64,000 nucleotides of DNA from Dryocola sp036489025 (GCA_036489025.1 DASXGN010000046.1:62001-126000); one strand, 5' to 3'. Counted from the first letter of the stretch, positions 8,515-17,448 are shown. The notes: generated from the letters alone by a model not told the origin. Translations and numbers: made by a program.

Positions 8515-8532
8515 GGGCCGCCGCTGCGGCCC
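8515..8532 (+). other. ibpA-ibpB intercistronic hairpin
   Basis: A perfect 7-bp GC stem (GGGCCGC / GCGGCCC) with a 4-nt loop lies 7 bp after the ibpA stop, with no T run. It may protect the ibpA message or set the ratio of IbpA to IbpB. Confidence 0.5.
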
Positions 8533-8595
8533 AAATAAACCCGGCTCGCCGATTATCGGGAGCTAATGGCAATCCGCATATTGCCAGGTATCAAC

Positions 8596-8612
8596 TCGCT
8601 TCAAAGAAGGAG
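8596..8612 (+). promoter_or_regulatory. ROSE-like element before ibpB
   Basis: UCGCU (8596-8600) precedes the ibpB Shine-Dalgarno AAGGAG (8607-8612), repeating the arrangement in front of ibpA. This suggests separate thermosensing of ibpB translation. Structure is inferred from the motif only. Confidence 0.5.
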
Positions 8613-8619
8613 AAAACTT

Positions 8620-9048
8620 ATGCGTAACTACGACTTATCACCTCTGCTCCGTCAGTGGATTGGCTTCGACAAACTGGCCAATGCCCTGCAAACCGCCAAC
8701 GAAGGCCAGGGGTTCCCGCCTTATAACATCGAAAAAGGCGACGATAACCACTACCGAATCACCCTTGCGCTGGCAGGATTCCGTCAGGAAGATCTCGATA
8801 TCGAGCTGGAAGGCACGCGTCTGAGCGTCAAAGGCACGCCGGTAAAACCTGAAAAAGAAGTGAACTGGCTGCATCAGGGATTAATTACTCAACCCTTCAG
8901 CCTGAGCTTCACGCTTGCCGAACATATGCATGTCTCCGGCGCGAGCTTCGTCAACGGCCTGCTGCACATTGATTTAGTGCGCGAAATCCCGGCCGAAATT
9001 GCTCCACAGCGTATCGCCATCAGCGAACGGCCTGCGCTCAATAGCTAA
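8620..9048 (+). CDS. ibpB: Small heat-shock protein IbpB
   Basis: A 142-residue HSP20 chaperone, paralogous to IbpA, which works with it to make aggregates accessible to refolding chaperones. The alpha-crystallin core runs from PPYNIEKGDDNHYRITLALAGF to GLLHIDLVREIP, ending in an I-x-I type tail (QRIAISE). I use ATG 8620 after AAGGAGAA; an upstream ATG at 8566 would add an unrelated 18-residue extension through the thermometer. An intrinsic terminator follows 5 bp after the stop. Confidence 0.96.
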   Translation: MRNYDLSPLLRQWIGFDKLANALQTANEGQGFPPYNIEKGDDNHYRITLALAGFRQEDLDIELEGTRLSVKGTPVKPEKEVNWLHQGLITQPFSLSFTLAEHMHVSGASFVNGLLHIDLVREIPAEIAPQRIAISERPALNS

Positions 9049-9053
9049 AGCAG

Positions 9054-9077
9054 AACGGGGCTTCGGCCCCGTTTTTT
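9054..9077 (+). terminator. Intrinsic terminator of ibpAB
   Basis: An 8-bp stem (AACGGGGC / GCCCCGTT) closed by the stable UUCG tetraloop is followed by T residues. A textbook rho-independent terminator. Confidence 0.95.
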
Positions 9078-9168
9078 CTTCCTGCTCGCCATTATGTTAA
9101 CTTTCCCCGGTGACTTATATTTACTGCAATGAATCTGCATTGCGCCGGGCTGGAAAGAAAACGAACGG

Positions 9169-10383
9169 GTGAAGGAAATGGTTTTTGGGAAATTAAGAAC
9201 GTTTTTAAGGGTCGTGATTGACGATCGCATCCTTCAACTTTCACGGGTAAATTTCAAAGAAACGCCTGAATACCATGCGCTTTTAGTTCAATCGACTCAG
9301 TCTGCCATTGGCTCTGCCATCCGCTGGCTTTGGCTGGTCGGCATCACCTGCTCGCTGTTTATTCTTTTTCAGAGAGAAGTGCTCAGCCTCGAAGATCTGC
9401 AAAGAACCGCCGGGCCGCTGAGCATAGACATTCAATTTTCCACGCTGATTTTCTTGGGTTTACTGTTAGCTGCCGCGCTGCTTTCCCGCTTCAGATGGGC
9501 AAAACGTATCAGCCTGCTCAATGACAAAATACTGGCCGCAGGTTTTTTTGCGATGGGCTGCTATTGGGGGCTGGTGCTGTTCTTTATGTCGGCTAACCAG
9601 CAGGCTGTGTTTGCCATGTCTATGTATTTCATCCTTATTTTTTCGGCCCTGGCGGCACTGTATGTTTCGACTCTTAGCCTGTACAGCTTCGTCAGTCCCG
9701 TCACGCTGCTGCCTCTGATCGCCAGGCTGATTTATTTCCCGCCGGTTAAGCTGGCTAACGTTCTCGGTATTTTGGTGGCGCTCTTCCTGGTTGAGACCGG
9801 CAGGAGGATGCTTAGCCACTGGTTTACCCAGGCCATTCGCCAGGAATACGTCAACCGAACCTACGCGGCGGCGCTCGATGAGATCGCGCACAGCGATCCC
9901 CTGACGCGCATCGCCAATCGCCGCCAGTTCGACGACCGTTTGAGCAAGCTTATCGCCCTCGCGCCGCTGTCGAATATCCCGCCTACGGTTATCCTGATCG
10001 ACGTCGATTTCTTCAAAAAATACAACGATTATTATGGCCATCTGAAGGGGGATGAGTGCCTGATCGGCATCACGCAGGCCCTAACGCGAGCGGTACGTAA
10101 CGCCGGGGATTTGGTGGCGCGCTACGGTGGCGAAGAGTTTGTGGTCGTCTTGTCGGATGTGACTTTGCCCCTGGCGCAGGACATTGCCGGGCGCATCAAA
10201 AATGAAATTAATACCCTTGCGATCCCCCATGGCGCTTCGGACGTGGCCAGCCATGTCACCATCAGCCAGGGCATTGCCCAGTGGCGGCCCGGCGAGACTG
10301 CCGAACAGCTTCTGTCCAGGGCCGATGGCGCGCTTTACCGTGCTAAAGAGCTGGGCCGCAATCAGTTTGGCCTCGCTGATTAA
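9169..10383 (+). CDS. Membrane-anchored diguanylate cyclase (GGDEF)
   Basis: A 404-residue protein with about six predicted membrane segments in residues 45-235 and a C-terminal GGDEF domain (about 245-404). The signature GGEEF is at residues 320-324, so it should make cyclic di-GMP from two GTP. The inhibitory I-site position (four residues ending 5 before GGEEF) reads NAGD instead of RxxD, so product inhibition may be missing. No EAL domain is present. The start is GTG 9169 or ATG 9178; neither has a strong ribosome binding site. In E. coli K-12 this position between ibpB and yidE is empty, so the gene looks like an insertion. Confidence 0.9.
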   Translation: MKEMVFGKLRTFLRVVIDDRILQLSRVNFKETPEYHALLVQSTQSAIGSAIRWLWLVGITCSLFILFQREVLSLEDLQRTAGPLSIDIQFSTLIFLGLLLAAALLSRFRWAKRISLLNDKILAAGFFAMGCYWGLVLFFMSANQQAVFAMSMYFILIFSALAALYVSTLSLYSFVSPVTLLPLIARLIYFPPVKLANVLGILVALFLVETGRRMLSHWFTQAIRQEYVNRTYAAALDEIAHSDPLTRIANRRQFDDRLSKLIALAPLSNIPPTVILIDVDFFKKYNDYYGHLKGDECLIGITQALTRAVRNAGDLVARYGGEEFVVVLSDVTLPLAQDIAGRIKNEINTLAIPHGASDVASHVTISQGIAQWRPGETAEQLLSRADGALYRAKELGRNQFGLAD

Positions 10384-10486
10384 CTTCCCAATAAATAAGG
10401 GGTAATTGTGCTCCATGCCCCATTAAGGCTTTAGCGGCTCTGAGAGAATCCTTGTAGATAATAATGTTATTCACAAGGAATCAGCC

Positions 10487-12148
10487 ATGAGTGGAATAGC
10501 GTTAACCGTCAGCATGCTGGCGCTGGTTGCGGTCATTGGATTATGGATTGGCAACGTCAAAATTCGCGGCGTGGGCCTGGGAATCGGCGGCGTGCTGTTC
10601 GGCGGCATTATTGTCGGCCACTTTGTTAATCAGGCGGGCGTCGTCCTGAACAGCGATATGCTGCATTTCATTCAGGAATTCGGCCTGATTCTCTTCGTTT
10701 ACACCATCGGCATTCAGGTCGGGCCGGGGTTCTTCTCATCCCTGCGGGTATCCGGCCTGCGCCTGAATCTGTTCGCCATTCTGATTGTGGCCATTGGTGC
10801 GCTGGTGACCGCGCTGGTTTACAAAATCTTCGATGTGCCGCTGCCGGTGGTGCTGGGGATATTCTCCGGGGCGGTTACCAACACGCCCGCGCTAGGGGCC
10901 GGGCAGCAAATCCTCACTGATTTAGGCACGCCGGTGGCGCAGGTGAATCAAATGGGGATGAGCTACGCGATGGCCTATCCGTTCGGCATCTGCGGGATTC
11001 TGCTCAGCATGTGGCTGGTGCGCATGGCTTTTCGCATCAATGTGGATCGCGAGGCGCAGCAGTTTGACGTTAGCCACGGCCACAGCCGCGCCCAGCTTCA
11101 CACCATGAACATCTGCGTCGCCAACCCTAACCTGCACGGACTGCCGATTCAGGACGTGCCCGTTCTTAACGGCGATGAAATCATCTGCTCGCGGCTCAAG
11201 CGCGGTGAGCTGCTGATGGTGCCTTCTCCGGGGACGGTGATTCAAAACGGCGATCTGCTGCACCTCGTCGGCATGGAACAGGATCTTCATAAAGCGCTGC
11301 TGGTTATCGGGCAGGAAGTGGATACTTCGCTTTCCACGCGTGGCACCGATCTGCGCGTGGAGCGCGTGGTGGTGACCAACGAGAAGGTGCTGGGTAAAAA
11401 AATCCGCGATCTGCATCTCAAGCAAAAATACGACGTGGTGATTTCACGCCTTAACCGCGCCGGGGTTGAGCTGGTCGCCAGCAGCAATGCCAGCCTGCAG
11501 TTTGGCGATATCTTAAACCTGGTCGGGCGCAAAGAATCGATTGAGGCCGTCGCCAACGAGGTTGGCAACGCGCAGCAGAAGCTCCAGCAGGTACAGATGC
11601 TGCCGGTATTTATCGGCATCGGGCTCGGCGTGCTGCTGGGTTCCATCCCGCTGTATATTCCTGGTTTCCCGGCGGCGCTGCGGCTGGGCCTGGCGGGCGG
11701 GCCGCTGATTATGGCGATTATTCTCGGGCGTATCGGCACCGTTGGGAAGCTGTACTGGTTCATGCCGCCGAGCGCCAACCTCGCCCTGCGCGAGCTGGGG
11801 ATCGTGCTGTTCCTGGCCGTCGTCGGGCTGAAATCCGGCGGGGATTTTATCGGCACGCTGCTGCACGGTGACGGCGTGAGCTGGATTGGCTACGGGATTC
11901 TGATTACCGCGATCCCGCTGATTGCCACGGGCCTGCTGGCAAGAATGTTCGCCAAAATGAATTACCTGACGCTGTGCGGCATGCTGGCCGGTTCGATGAC
12001 CGATCCTCCGGCGCTGGCCTTTGCCAACGGCCTGCACGCCACCAGCGGCGCGGCGGCGCTTTCATACGCTACGGTTTATCCGCTGGTGATGTTCCTGAGA
12101 ATAATTACCCCACAGCTGCTGGCGGTCATTTTCTGGGGCGCGATGTAA
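10487..12148 (+). CDS. yidE: YidE, AspT/YbjL-type transporter
   Basis: A 553-residue inner-membrane protein of the AAE (aspartate:alanine exchanger) family, close to E. coli YidE. Two membrane halves (about 1-165 and 370-553) each carry the AspT-YidE-YbjL duplication (IQEFGLILFVYTIGIQVGPG and LRELGIVLFLAVVGLKSGGD). Between them lie two TrkA-C (RCK_C) regulatory domains (about 190-365). The substrate is unknown. It stands alone behind AAGGAAT and ends in a terminator shared with convergent yidP. Confidence 0.93.
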   Translation: MSGIALTVSMLALVAVIGLWIGNVKIRGVGLGIGGVLFGGIIVGHFVNQAGVVLNSDMLHFIQEFGLILFVYTIGIQVGPGFFSSLRVSGLRLNLFAILIVAIGALVTALVYKIFDVPLPVVLGIFSGAVTNTPALGAGQQILTDLGTPVAQVNQMGMSYAMAYPFGICGILLSMWLVRMAFRINVDREAQQFDVSHGHSRAQLHTMNICVANPNLHGLPIQDVPVLNGDEIICSRLKRGELLMVPSPGTVIQNGDLLHLVGMEQDLHKALLVIGQEVDTSLSTRGTDLRVERVVVTNEKVLGKKIRDLHLKQKYDVVISRLNRAGVELVASSNASLQFGDILNLVGRKESIEAVANEVGNAQQKLQQVQMLPVFIGIGLGVLLGSIPLYIPGFPAALRLGLAGGPLIMAIILGRIGTVGKLYWFMPPSANLALRELGIVLFLAVVGLKSGGDFIGTLLHGDGVSWIGYGILITAIPLIATGLLARMFAKMNYLTLCGMLAGSMTDPPALAFANGLHATSGAAALSYATVYPLVMFLRIITPQLLAVIFWGAM

Positions 12149-12158
12149 CTATTTAAAC

Positions 12159-12196
12159 GGCGGATAGCGCTTTGCTTATCCGCCTCAGGGTTTTTT
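12159..12196 (+). terminator. Terminator between yidE and yidP
   Basis: An 8-bp stem (GGCGGATA / TATCCGCC) with a 10-nt loop is followed six bases later by six T. It lies between the converging yidE and yidP ends and slightly overlaps the yidP stop. Confidence 0.7.
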
Positions 12197-12895
12197 AGAT
12201 CGCCGCAGATGGTAATCCACCTGATACTCGCTGGCATTTCTGAACATCACCGAATAATTCACAAAGCTCCCGCTGTCGCTGTAGGACAGCGAGGTAATGC
12301 GCAAAATTGGCGTCAGCTCCTCGATATTCAATAGTTTCGCCATTTTTCTGTCGGCCAGCACCGGCGTCAGGCTTTCATAGTTGCCGCATACGATGATGTG
12401 GCACTCATCTTCGATATAGCTGAACTTCGAACCTTCCAGATGCGCGACGGACAAATTGCGGAACAGCTTCACCGGCATGTAGCTGTCTTCGACCATCAGC
12501 GGCTTCCCGTCGACCGAGCGGACGCGGCGCGAGTAGTAGATCCGTTCATCAATATTAATACGCAGCTGGCTGGCAATGGCGGGCGGCGCGGGCATCACCA
12601 CAAACTCCAGCACGTCGCTCACCACCTCCTTTCCCTGATTGCGCATGACCTCGATAAACCCGGTCAGATTGGTGGTTTCGTGGTGAACGTCCTTCTTAGC
12701 CACAAAGGTTCCGCTGCCGTGTTTACGAACAACCAACCCCCAGCTCACCAGCAGATCCACGGCCTTACGGAGCGTCATTCTTGATACGCCAAACTCTTCG
12801 GCCAGACGAATTTCCGCTGGGAGCGGGCTGCCAATGCTGTAATCGGCAGAATTGAGCCGGATGCGGAGCCGATCGGCTATCGATTTGTAGATCAC
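12185..12895 (-). CDS. yidP: YidP, GntR/HutC-family regulator
   Basis: A 236-residue regulator close to E. coli YidP. An N-terminal GntR winged helix (about 1-68, LAEEFGVSRMTLRKAVDLL, ending in HGSGTFVAKK) precedes a UTRA effector domain (about 90-230). UTRA domains bind small sugar phosphates or amines. Being divergent from the alpha-glucoside PTS operon, it probably controls that operon and itself. The start is a GTG at 12895. Palindromes in the divergent intergenic region are plausible operators. Confidence 0.92.
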   Translation of the reverse strand: MIYKSIADRLRIRLNSADYSIGSPLPAEIRLAEEFGVSRMTLRKAVDLLVSWGLVVRKHGSGTFVAKKDVHHETTNLTGFIEVMRNQGKEVVSDVLEFVVMPAPPAIASQLRINIDERIYYSRRVRSVDGKPLMVEDSYMPVKLFRNLSVAHLEGSKFSYIEDECHIIVCGNYESLTPVLADRKMAKLLNIEELTPILRITSLSYSDSGSFVNYSVMFRNASEYQVDYHLRRSKKP

Positions 12896-12928
12896 CAGTA
12901 GACCTCTTAGCGGCTTAGCGCTTCGCTT

Positions 12929-12998
12929 AATGAACCTTCATTTCATGCTTCAGTGAGTTGATTTTGCTGTCTTTAATTAAGCATTCATCAAATGAATG
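12929..12998. promoter_or_regulatory. Candidate YidP operators in the yidP-aglA intergenic region
   Basis: Two perfect inverted repeats built from related half sites lie in this 297-bp divergent gap: AATGAA-CC-TTCATT (12929-12942) and CATTCAT-CAA-ATGAATG (12982-12998). A GntR dimer divergently encoded next to its targets would bind such sites. The remaining part of the gap up to 13192 shows no gene. Confidence 0.5.
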
Positions 12999-13192
12999 TT
13001 CTGTTAAGGATAGCTATGTACAGATTTAACTCAAAAAGTAGACAACTTAGGCCAAACAAAAACCATGAAAGCGATCACGAATCGGTACGGCGGCCAAAGA
13101 TATGTTCCCCCCGCCTCCCTACTCTCAGTCTCAGGCCAGCGTTAAAAAAATAAGGTCACTTACCCTACAGGTTGTTACGTGAGGATTTAAAA

Positions 13193-14815
13193 ATGCTCAG
13201 TCAAATACAACGTTTTGGTGGCGCAATGTTTACCCCGGTTCTGCTCTTTCCTTTTGCCGGGATCGTGGTTGGTATCGCCATTATGCTGCGCAACCCGATG
13301 TTTGTCGGAGAGGCGCTAGCCGCTCCTGATCATCTCTTTGCGCAAATCGTTCACATCATAGAAGAAGGCGGCTGGACGGTTTTTCGCAACATGCCGCTGA
13401 TTTTTGCCGTTGGCCTGCCGATTGGCCTGGCGAAACAGGCTCAGGGTCGCGCCTGTCTGGCGGTGCTGGTCAGCTTCATGACCTGGAACTACTTCATCAA
13501 CGCGATGGGGATGACGTGGGGCCACTATTTTGGTGTGGATTTCAGCGCTGACCCTGTAGCGGGCAGCGGACTGACCACCATCGCGGGTATTAAAACGCTC
13601 GACACCAGCATCATCGGGGCCATCGTTATTTCCGGGTTTGTCACCGCCATTCATAACCGCTACTTCGAAAAGCAGCTCCCGGTGTTCCTCGGCATTTTCC
13701 AGGGAAGCTCGTTTGTGGTGATCGTCGCCTTCTTCGCGATGATCCCCTGCGCCTGGTTCACGCTGTTCGGCTGGCCAAAGGTACAGATGGGCATTGAGTC
13801 GCTACAGGAATTCTTACGCAGCGCAGGCTCACTCGGCGTGTGGGTTTATACCTTCCTGGAACGTATTTTGATTCCGACCGGGCTGCATCACTTTATCTAC
13901 GGGCCGTTTATTTTTGGTCCGGCGGTGGTAGAGGGCGGCATTCAGGTTTACTGGGCGCAGCATCTTCAAGAGTTCAGCCAGAGCACGCTGCCGCTCAAAA
14001 CGCTGTTCCCGGAAGGTGGCTTTGCGCTGCACGGCAACTCGAAAGTGTTTGGCTGCGTGGGTATCGCGCTGGCGCTCTATTACACCGCCGCGCCTGAAAA
14101 TCGCGTGAAGGTTGCCGGGTTGCTCATTCCTGCCACGCTCACGGCAATGCTGGTGGGCATCACCGAACCGCTGGAATTTACCTTCCTGTTTATTTCTCCG
14201 GTGCTGTTTGCCGTCCACGCTTTCCTGGCCGCCACGATGGCGACGGTCATGTACATGTGCGGCGTGGTGGGCAACATGGGCGGCGGCCTGCTTGACCAGT
14301 TCCTGCCGCAAAACTGGATCCCGATGTTCCACAATCACGCGTCGATGATGTTCACCCAGATTGGCATCGGCGCGATCTTCACCGGTATCTACTTCGTGGT
14401 GTTCCGCACGCTGATCCTGCGTTTCAACCTCAAAACGCCGGGCCGTGAAGAGAGTGAAATCAAGCTCTACAGCAAGGCGGACTACCAGGCCTCGCGTAAA
14501 CAAACCACCGCGGCGGCAATTAAAGAAACTAAACGGGGCCAGGCGGCGGGCTTCCTCGAAGCGCTGGGCGGCACCGGCAATATTCTCAGCCTGAATAACT
14601 GCGCCACGCGCCTGCGCATCACCTTAGCGGACATGGCGCTCACGCAAAGCGACGAAATCTTCAAAGCGCTCGGCGCGCACGGTGTGGTGCGGCGCGGAGA
14701 CGGTATTCAGGTGATTGTGGGGCTGCACGTCCCGCAGGTACGCGACCAGATTGAAAACCTGATGAAAGACACTTCAATACCCGAACTTAAATCCATGACG
14801 GAGGCAGTATCATGA
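13193..14815 (+). CDS. aglA: Alpha-glucoside PTS permease, EIICB (AglA/GlvC)
   Basis: A 540-residue phosphotransferase permease of the glucose superfamily. The EIIC membrane domain covers about 1-425 (GGAMFTPVLLFPFAGIVVG near the start, GITEPLEFTFLF in the conserved substrate loop). A C-terminal EIIB domain carries the phospho-cysteine Cys470 in NNCATRLRIT. It should import and phosphorylate maltose-like or sucrose-isomer alpha-glucosides; a EIIA(Glc) must be supplied from elsewhere. I start at ATG 13193 after GTGAGGAT rather than the TTG at 13172. In E. coli K-12 the counterpart (glvC/glvB) is broken; here it is intact. Confidence 0.93.
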   Translation: MLSQIQRFGGAMFTPVLLFPFAGIVVGIAIMLRNPMFVGEALAAPDHLFAQIVHIIEEGGWTVFRNMPLIFAVGLPIGLAKQAQGRACLAVLVSFMTWNYFINAMGMTWGHYFGVDFSADPVAGSGLTTIAGIKTLDTSIIGAIVISGFVTAIHNRYFEKQLPVFLGIFQGSSFVVIVAFFAMIPCAWFTLFGWPKVQMGIESLQEFLRSAGSLGVWVYTFLERILIPTGLHHFIYGPFIFGPAVVEGGIQVYWAQHLQEFSQSTLPLKTLFPEGGFALHGNSKVFGCVGIALALYYTAAPENRVKVAGLLIPATLTAMLVGITEPLEFTFLFISPVLFAVHAFLAATMATVMYMCGVVGNMGGGLLDQFLPQNWIPMFHNHASMMFTQIGIGAIFTGIYFVVFRTLILRFNLKTPGREESEIKLYSKADYQASRKQTTAAAIKETKRGQAAGFLEALGGTGNILSLNNCATRLRITLADMALTQSDEIFKALGAHGVVRRGDGIQVIVGLHVPQVRDQIENLMKDTSIPELKSMTEAVS

Positions 14816-16134
14816 AAAAATTCTCTGTAGTCGTAGCCGGTGGCGGCAGCACATTTACTCCCGGTATCGTACTGATGCTGCTGGCAAATCAGCATCGCTT
14901 CCCGCTGCGCGCCCTGAAGTTTTATGACAACGACGGCGCACGCCAGGAAACCATCGCCGAAGCCTGCAAAGTTATCCTCAAGGAACAGGCCCCGGAGATT
15001 GAATTCAGCTACACGACCGATCCGAAAGAAGCTTTTACCGACGTTGATTTTGTGATGGCGCATATTCGCGTGGGCAAATACCCCATGCGCGAACAGGATG
15101 AAAAAATCCCGCTGCGCCACGGCGTGCTGGGTCAGGAGACCTGCGGCCCGGGCGGAATTGCCTACGGTATGCGGTCCATTGGCGGGGTGCTGGAGTTGGT
15201 TGATTACATGGAAAAATACTCGCCAAACGCGTGGATGCTGAACTATTCCAACCCGGCGGCGATTGTGGCGGAGGCGACTCGTCGCCTGCGGCCAACCGCA
15301 AAAATCCTCAACATCTGCGATATGCCAATCGGCATTGAAAGCCGCATGGCGCAAATAGTCGGTCTGAAAGACCGGAAAGAGATGCGTGTGCGCTACTACG
15401 GCCTGAACCACTTCGGCTGGTGGACGTCGATTGAGGATCTGCATGGTAATGATTTGATGCCTAAAATCCGTGAACATGTCGCGAAGTATGGCTATATTCC
15501 GCCTTCGGACGAGCACGGCACAGAAGCCAGCTGGAATGACACCTTTGCGAAAGCGAAAGATGTCTGGGCGCTCGACCCTGAGACTTTCCCGAACACCTAC
15601 CTGAAATACTATTTGTTCCCGGACTACGTGGTGGAACACTCCAACCCAGAGCGCACTCGTGCCAACGAGGTGATGGATCACCGCGAAAAACATGTTTTCG
15701 GCTCCTGTAACGCTATTATCCAGGCAGGAAAGTCGTCTGCGGGCGAGTTGGAAATTGACGAACATGCGTCGTACATCGTTGATTTAGCTGCGGCCATCGC
15801 CTTTAACACCCAGGAACGTATGCTGCTGATTGTGCCTAACAACGGAGCAATTAATAACTTTGATCCGGAAGCGATGGTGGAGATCCCTTGTCTGGTCGGT
15901 AAAAACGGCCCGGAACCGCTGGTGGTCGGCAACATTCCTCAGTTCCAGAAAGGGCTGATGAGCCAGCAGGTTGCGGTAGAAAAGCTGGTGGTGGACGCGT
16001 GGGAACATCGTTCTTATCAGAAACTGTGGCAGGCTATTACGCTCTCCAAAACCGTGCCGAGCGCTTCCGTGGCTAAAGCCATTCTGGATGATTTAGTCAA
16101 GGCCAATAAAGATTACTGGCCAGAGCTGAAATAA
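14812..16134 (+). CDS. aglB: 6-phospho-alpha-glucosidase (GH4)
   Basis: A 440-residue family GH4 glycosidase, very similar to Klebsiella AglB and related to Bacillus GlvA. It cleaves phosphorylated alpha-glucosides such as maltose 6-phosphate using NAD+ and Mn2+ by a redox mechanism. The NAD-binding start is VVVAGGGSTFTPG. The metal-binding Cys lies in NICDMPIG and the paired His in GLNHFGW. Its ATG overlaps the aglA stop (ATGA), giving a coupled import-hydrolysis operon. Confidence 0.95.
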   Translation: MKKFSVVVAGGGSTFTPGIVLMLLANQHRFPLRALKFYDNDGARQETIAEACKVILKEQAPEIEFSYTTDPKEAFTDVDFVMAHIRVGKYPMREQDEKIPLRHGVLGQETCGPGGIAYGMRSIGGVLELVDYMEKYSPNAWMLNYSNPAAIVAEATRRLRPTAKILNICDMPIGIESRMAQIVGLKDRKEMRVRYYGLNHFGWWTSIEDLHGNDLMPKIREHVAKYGYIPPSDEHGTEASWNDTFAKAKDVWALDPETFPNTYLKYYLFPDYVVEHSNPERTRANEVMDHREKHVFGSCNAIIQAGKSSAGELEIDEHASYIVDLAAAIAFNTQERMLLIVPNNGAINNFDPEAMVEIPCLVGKNGPEPLVVGNIPQFQKGLMSQQVAVEKLVVDAWEHRSYQKLWQAITLSKTVPSASVAKAILDDLVKANKDYWPELK

Positions 16135-16150
16135 GCGATTGCGGGGCTGG

Positions 16151-16179
16151 GCGCCCTTTCCCGTCGCGGGAAAGGGCGC
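16151..16179 (+). terminator. Strong hairpin after aglB
   Basis: A perfect 13-bp stem (GCGCCCTTTCCCG and complement) with a 3-nt loop lies 16 bp after the stop. No T run follows, but its stability and position suggest the 3' end of the aglAB transcript. Confidence 0.6.
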
Positions 16180-16474
16180 GTGTAAATGCTACTTAGCTTT
16201 CGCCCGATACTGCTCCACCTCTTCTACTGGCGCCTTAACTTCTTCCTAAACTAGTGACCCCATGGATACGGTGAATCTTGCCCGTCACCGGATCTCACCA
16301 GCCCACTTTATAAACAGTCATCATTGAAAGTGTCTTTAACTATTCATCTGCCGCCGCCTGTCTGTTTTCACAATGTGGTGGGGCGGTTACGTTTTATTTC
16401 AATCCGCATCCCCCAACTTTGTGTAAACCATGCTAAATATTACATTTTCCCCTTCATGATTAAGCAAAAGGCCA
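16180..16474. other. Gap with possible degenerate coding remnants
   Basis: No intact gene. On the minus strand near 16190-16245 a short open tail reads EVKAPVEEVEQYRAKAK before a stop. Another broken segment upstream of it reads DPVTGKIHRIHG. These look like decayed coding sequence, but I cannot identify the source. The final 30 bases hold the ribosome binding region of the next gene (AAAGG). Confidence 0.3.
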
Positions 16475-17410
16475 ATGCGCAAGCCAATCCTCGTTGTGGC
16501 AGCCCTGTCTCTGAGCGCTAACGTCTGGGCGTCGAATCCGCCTGCGTTAACGCCGCAAACTTACTCCAGCCAGCTTGGCGTGGGGATGATCGTGGACTGG
16601 GCTATCACCGAGCGCGGCATTCGCGAGTTTGATCCGCTGGCCGTCAGAGATTTCCAGCTGCGCGGTATCGGGCACGTTCGCATCCGCGTGGCAGGTGAGC
16701 CAACGCACCAGCGCCTCGTTCACCTGCAAAAAATTGTCGAAGCCTGCCAGCAGTACCACATTGTGCCGATTATCAGCTATCAGGCGGCGGCGACCGAAAG
16801 TGAAGGTAAAATTGTGGCCTGGTGGGCAAACGTGGCGCGCTATTTTGCGCAGAGCGACCCGCAGCTCGGCTTCGATATTCTCTACGAACCCCCTGAAAAG
16901 CTGACGCATGCGCAGCTCAACTCAATCTATGAGAAAGCCGCAAAGGCGATTCATAAAGTCAGCCCGCAGCGCGTTATTTTTATCTCCCCGCACGCGCATT
17001 CCCAGCCCGACAGCCTGAAATGGCCGGAGCAGAACCGTGCCCCGGTGCTCGTTGACTGGCATCTGTATCCTTACGGGCCGGTATCGACGAGCGGCAAGCG
17101 GGGCTGGACGACTGGCACGCCTGGAGAAAAAGCAGCCATTCGGGCAAGAATCAACAGCGTGCTGCGCTGGCAGCAAAAATCCGGCCATGCCAGCTGGGTT
17201 GGCGGCTGGTCGGTAGGTGACAACGCTAAAGATATGACCGACGCACAGCAGATTGCGTTCGCCACCTTTGTTGCCTGCGAGCTGCAAAAAAACCATCTGC
17301 CCTACGCGGTGAACGGCGACCAGAAGTTTTATGACGGCGAAGAGGGCGCATGGCGTCCGGAAATGCAGCCGCTGCTGGATGCGATAGTTAAACCGCAGTG
17401 CGGAAACTAA
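16475..17410 (+). CDS. Secreted GH5-like (cellulase-family) protein
   Basis: A 311-residue exported protein: a Sec signal peptide (MRKPILVVAALSLSANVWA, cleavage after A-N-V-W-A) leads into a TIM-barrel domain like glycoside hydrolase family 5. FDILYEPPEK near residue 135 matches the acid/base Glu segment, and VDWHLYPYG matches the conserved barrel strand with the active-site His. The expected nucleophile Glu in the GEW/GEF segment appears as VGGWSVGD, so activity is doubtful or the subfamily differs. Substrate unknown. It is a single gene between aglB and an ABC transporter. Confidence 0.75.
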   Translation: MRKPILVVAALSLSANVWASNPPALTPQTYSSQLGVGMIVDWAITERGIREFDPLAVRDFQLRGIGHVRIRVAGEPTHQRLVHLQKIVEACQQYHIVPIISYQAAATESEGKIVAWWANVARYFAQSDPQLGFDILYEPPEKLTHAQLNSIYEKAAKAIHKVSPQRVIFISPHAHSQPDSLKWPEQNRAPVLVDWHLYPYGPVSTSGKRGWTTGTPGEKAAIRARINSVLRWQQKSGHASWVGGWSVGDNAKDMTDAQQIAFATFVACELQKNHLPYAVNGDQKFYDGEEGAWRPEMQPLLDAIVKPQCGN

Positions 17411-17448
17411 CTGATTCACTAACTTTCAGTTGAAGCGTCCCGGCAAAT

